Source: Sutterella sp. (lineage in GTDB: Bacteria > Pseudomonadota > Gammaproteobacteria > Burkholderiales > Burkholderiaceae_F). From it: 8,509 bases of DNA. Made by a program: the position numbers and the translations under genes. The stretch is taken from assembly GCA_019410445.1 (NCBI GenBank), contig DXSO01000073.1, forward strand, positions 1-8,509. The letters are read 5' to 3'. The notes beneath the pieces were generated by a model. It saw only the letters and a program-made list of their open reading frames with translations, searched no databases and was not told where the DNA came from. This document shows, in pieces, positions 6,931 to 8,509 of this stretch. Every line of letters begins with the position of its first letter. The stretch's first letter is position 1.

Positions 6931-8509
6931 ATGTTTACTTTGCAACATCTAGCTTTGCCCATAACTGAGTTTAATTGCCCATTGGATATGTATGTTCGCT
7001 GTGATTCTCGAAATTTAGGTAATTTTTTAATATCGAAAGAGTGTTTCACTATTGGCGAGGGAGAAGTTGCTACTTTTGATACATATTACAACTTATTTTC
7101 AATCTCTAAGTGGCGGAAAATTAGCAACATACGTGACCTTTTCTTTACGCTAAAAGGTAACGGAGAAGCAATAGTTCAGATTAACTGGTCAGATAATTAT
7201 GGCCAATCGAAAGTCGTGCAATCAATTCCTGTATCCTTGTATGGGAATGAATATACAGTTCATCTCCCCGAATTTAATACTCAGGAAGTTGGATATTTGT
7301 ATATAACCATTGTAGCTAAAACAGAGTTCAAACTTTTTCGAGAATCTCGATTCGAAACGCCTGATGAAATTAGAAACAAAGTCAAATTAGCTATTGTAAT
7401 AACGCATTTCAATAGGGCTGATCATGTAATACCGACGGTTAAAAAACTCCTCAATTTCATCGATAATTACGGATTAAAAGAAAATGTATGCATTTTTATC
7501 ATCGATAATTCAAACAATCTAAACTGCAATATATCGTCTACAAATTTAGTTGTAATTGAAAATCCAAACTTTGGAGGAGCTGGTGGTTTCGCGCGTGGCC
7601 TAGTCGAAATCAAGCATAGAGATTTCACGCATTGTCTTTATATGGATGATGATGGTTCTTGCCACTCGGAATCGATTTATAGGGTGTTGTCGATTTTTCA
7701 ACATTCCCAAATCCAAGATTTGGCATTGGTTGGAACATTGTTGGCCGAAGAAAAGCCAAATATCATTCTACAAAGTGGTGCAAAATATCAGTATCGTGGG
7801 TGGAAAAATATTAATTTTGGAGAAAATATCTCTTCGAGGCTAGGGATTTTTCGATCAGAAAGGGCATTTGAAAAGCCAGACTATGGGGCATGGCCGTTTT
7901 ACGCGTTCAAAATTTCGTCCATAAAATATTTTCCTTTTCCATTTTTTGTTCGCGGAGATGATGTCTTCTTTGGCCTGCAGAATCAATTGACAACAATTTG
8001 GTGGCACGGAATTGCGGTACTAGTCGGTGATCTTGTCGCACGTGAGTCGCCGGGCACTTTATACCATGATGAACGCGCTATGCTCGTGATTAATTTAATG
8101 AGAAATACTCCATTTCTAAAAATTATTAAACAGTACAGCAAACTATACTTTAGTGAACTTTTTTCCTATAAATACGCTTCTGCGCGTGCCATGCACATGG
8201 CTTTTCGTGATGTTCTTAATGGACCAAAATTCTTTTCAGATAATATGGATTGTGCAAATGTTCGGGCTATCCTAAAGCCGTTGAATTACGAGGAAAGATT
8301 GATTGATGTTAATCTGGAGCCAAAGTTTGCAAAACCTGTAAAAAAGAAAACAAAAATAATGTATGCCCTTACTTGTAAAGGTTTGTTTCTCCCGAATTTC
8401 ATGCTTAAGAAAGGTGCGATTTATCAAGAGAAGGGGTTGGCAGCAAATACTATTCAAACTTTCAATTATGCAAAAATTTTTTATTATTGCCAAACCAATA
8501 ATAAATGTC
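6931..8509 (+). CDS. Second GlfT2-like glycosyltransferase (3' partial)
   Basis: Reading from ATG 6931 gives 526 codons with no stop before the window ends, so the gene is cut at its 3' end. By comparison with the upstream paralogue about 70 residues are missing. It has the same architecture: an N-terminal beta-rich domain with TYYNLFSISKW at 51-61, then the GT-A core with AIVITHFNR, IIDNS, NPNFGGAGGFARG at 211-223 and MDDD at 238-241. YGAW and FVRGDDVFFGL follow, with Asp343-Asp344 in the catalytic position, then a conserved NGPKFF block and GLFLPNFM near the end. The expected metal-ligand His after the catalytic Asp is not evident (AVLVGD); a WWH precedes it by several residues. It is clearly paralogous to its neighbour but not a recent copy: motifs are shared and intervening sequence is well diverged. 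Two GlfT2-like enzymes in a row could alternate linkages or act as starter and polymerase. The donor sugar is unproven. Confidence 0.86.
   Translation, partial: MFTLQHLALPITEFNCPLDMYVRCDSRNLGNFLISKECFTIGEGEVATFDTYYNLFSISKWRKISNIRDLFFTLKGNGEAIVQINWSDNYGQSKVVQSIPVSLYGNEYTVHLPEFNTQEVGYLYITIVAKTEFKLFRESRFETPDEIRNKVKLAIVITHFNRADHVIPTVKKLLNFIDNYGLKENVCIFIIDNSNNLNCNISSTNLVVIENPNFGGAGGFARGLVEIKHRDFTHCLYMDDDGSCHSESIYRVLSIFQHSQIQDLALVGTLLAEEKPNIILQSGAKYQYRGWKNINFGENISSRLGIFRSERAFEKPDYGAWPFYAFKISSIKYFPFPFFVRGDDVFFGLQNQLTTIWWHGIAVLVGDLVARESPGTLYHDERAMLVINLMRNTPFLKIIKQYSKLYFSELFSYKYASARAMHMAFRDVLNGPKFFSDNMDCANVRAILKPLNYEERLIDVNLEPKFAKPVKKKTKIMYALTCKGLFLPNFMLKKGAIYQEKGLAANTIQTFNYAKIFYYCQTNNKC

Noticed and set aside
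7646..7843. 65-codon plus-strand frame starting MMMVLATRN
   Set aside because: It is an alternate frame inside the second GlfT2-like gene, starting in its MDDDG codons.

Overview
The window reads as part of one long plus-strand operon for cell-surface polysaccharide (probably LPS or LOS) assembly in a Gram-negative bacterium. The evidence is an MsbA-type lipid exporter pair followed directly by four sugar-transferase-like genes. A proteobacterium is the best guess. Gene content and the roughly 50% GC of the left half would fit a beta- or gammaproteobacterium, but nothing here fixes the genus.

Left part (1-3453): two tandem, colinear MsbA-like ABC exporters, each a fused membrane domain plus ATPase. 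The first lacks about its first 49 residues because the window starts inside it. Middle (3450-5098): a GT2-family glycosyltransferase with a galactosyltransferase-type C-terminal half, then a DUF707 protein. These four genes overlap one another (ATGA, ATGA, then 13 bp), so they look translationally coupled. Right part (5133-8509): two paralogous GlfT2-like (galactofuranosyltransferase-type) proteins. The second is open at the right edge.

Base composition changes sharply at about 4920, inside the 3' end of the DUF707 gene. The last 60 bases before it are 53% GC and the next 60 are 23% GC. Everything to the right stays AT-rich (roughly 30-45% in the lines counted). The only gene-to-gene gap longer than one base (5099-5132) lies just after this change. 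The simplest reading is a conserved LPS-core/exporter backbone joined to a laterally acquired, strain-variable polymer module.

Working model (inference): the GT2 enzyme, the DUF707 protein and the two GlfT2-like enzymes extend a glycan, possibly with galactofuranose, and the MsbA-like pair flips the lipid-linked substrate across the inner membrane. No RNA gene, mobile element, CRISPR array, convincing promoter or terminator was seen, and there is no gene-free stretch over 300 bases.
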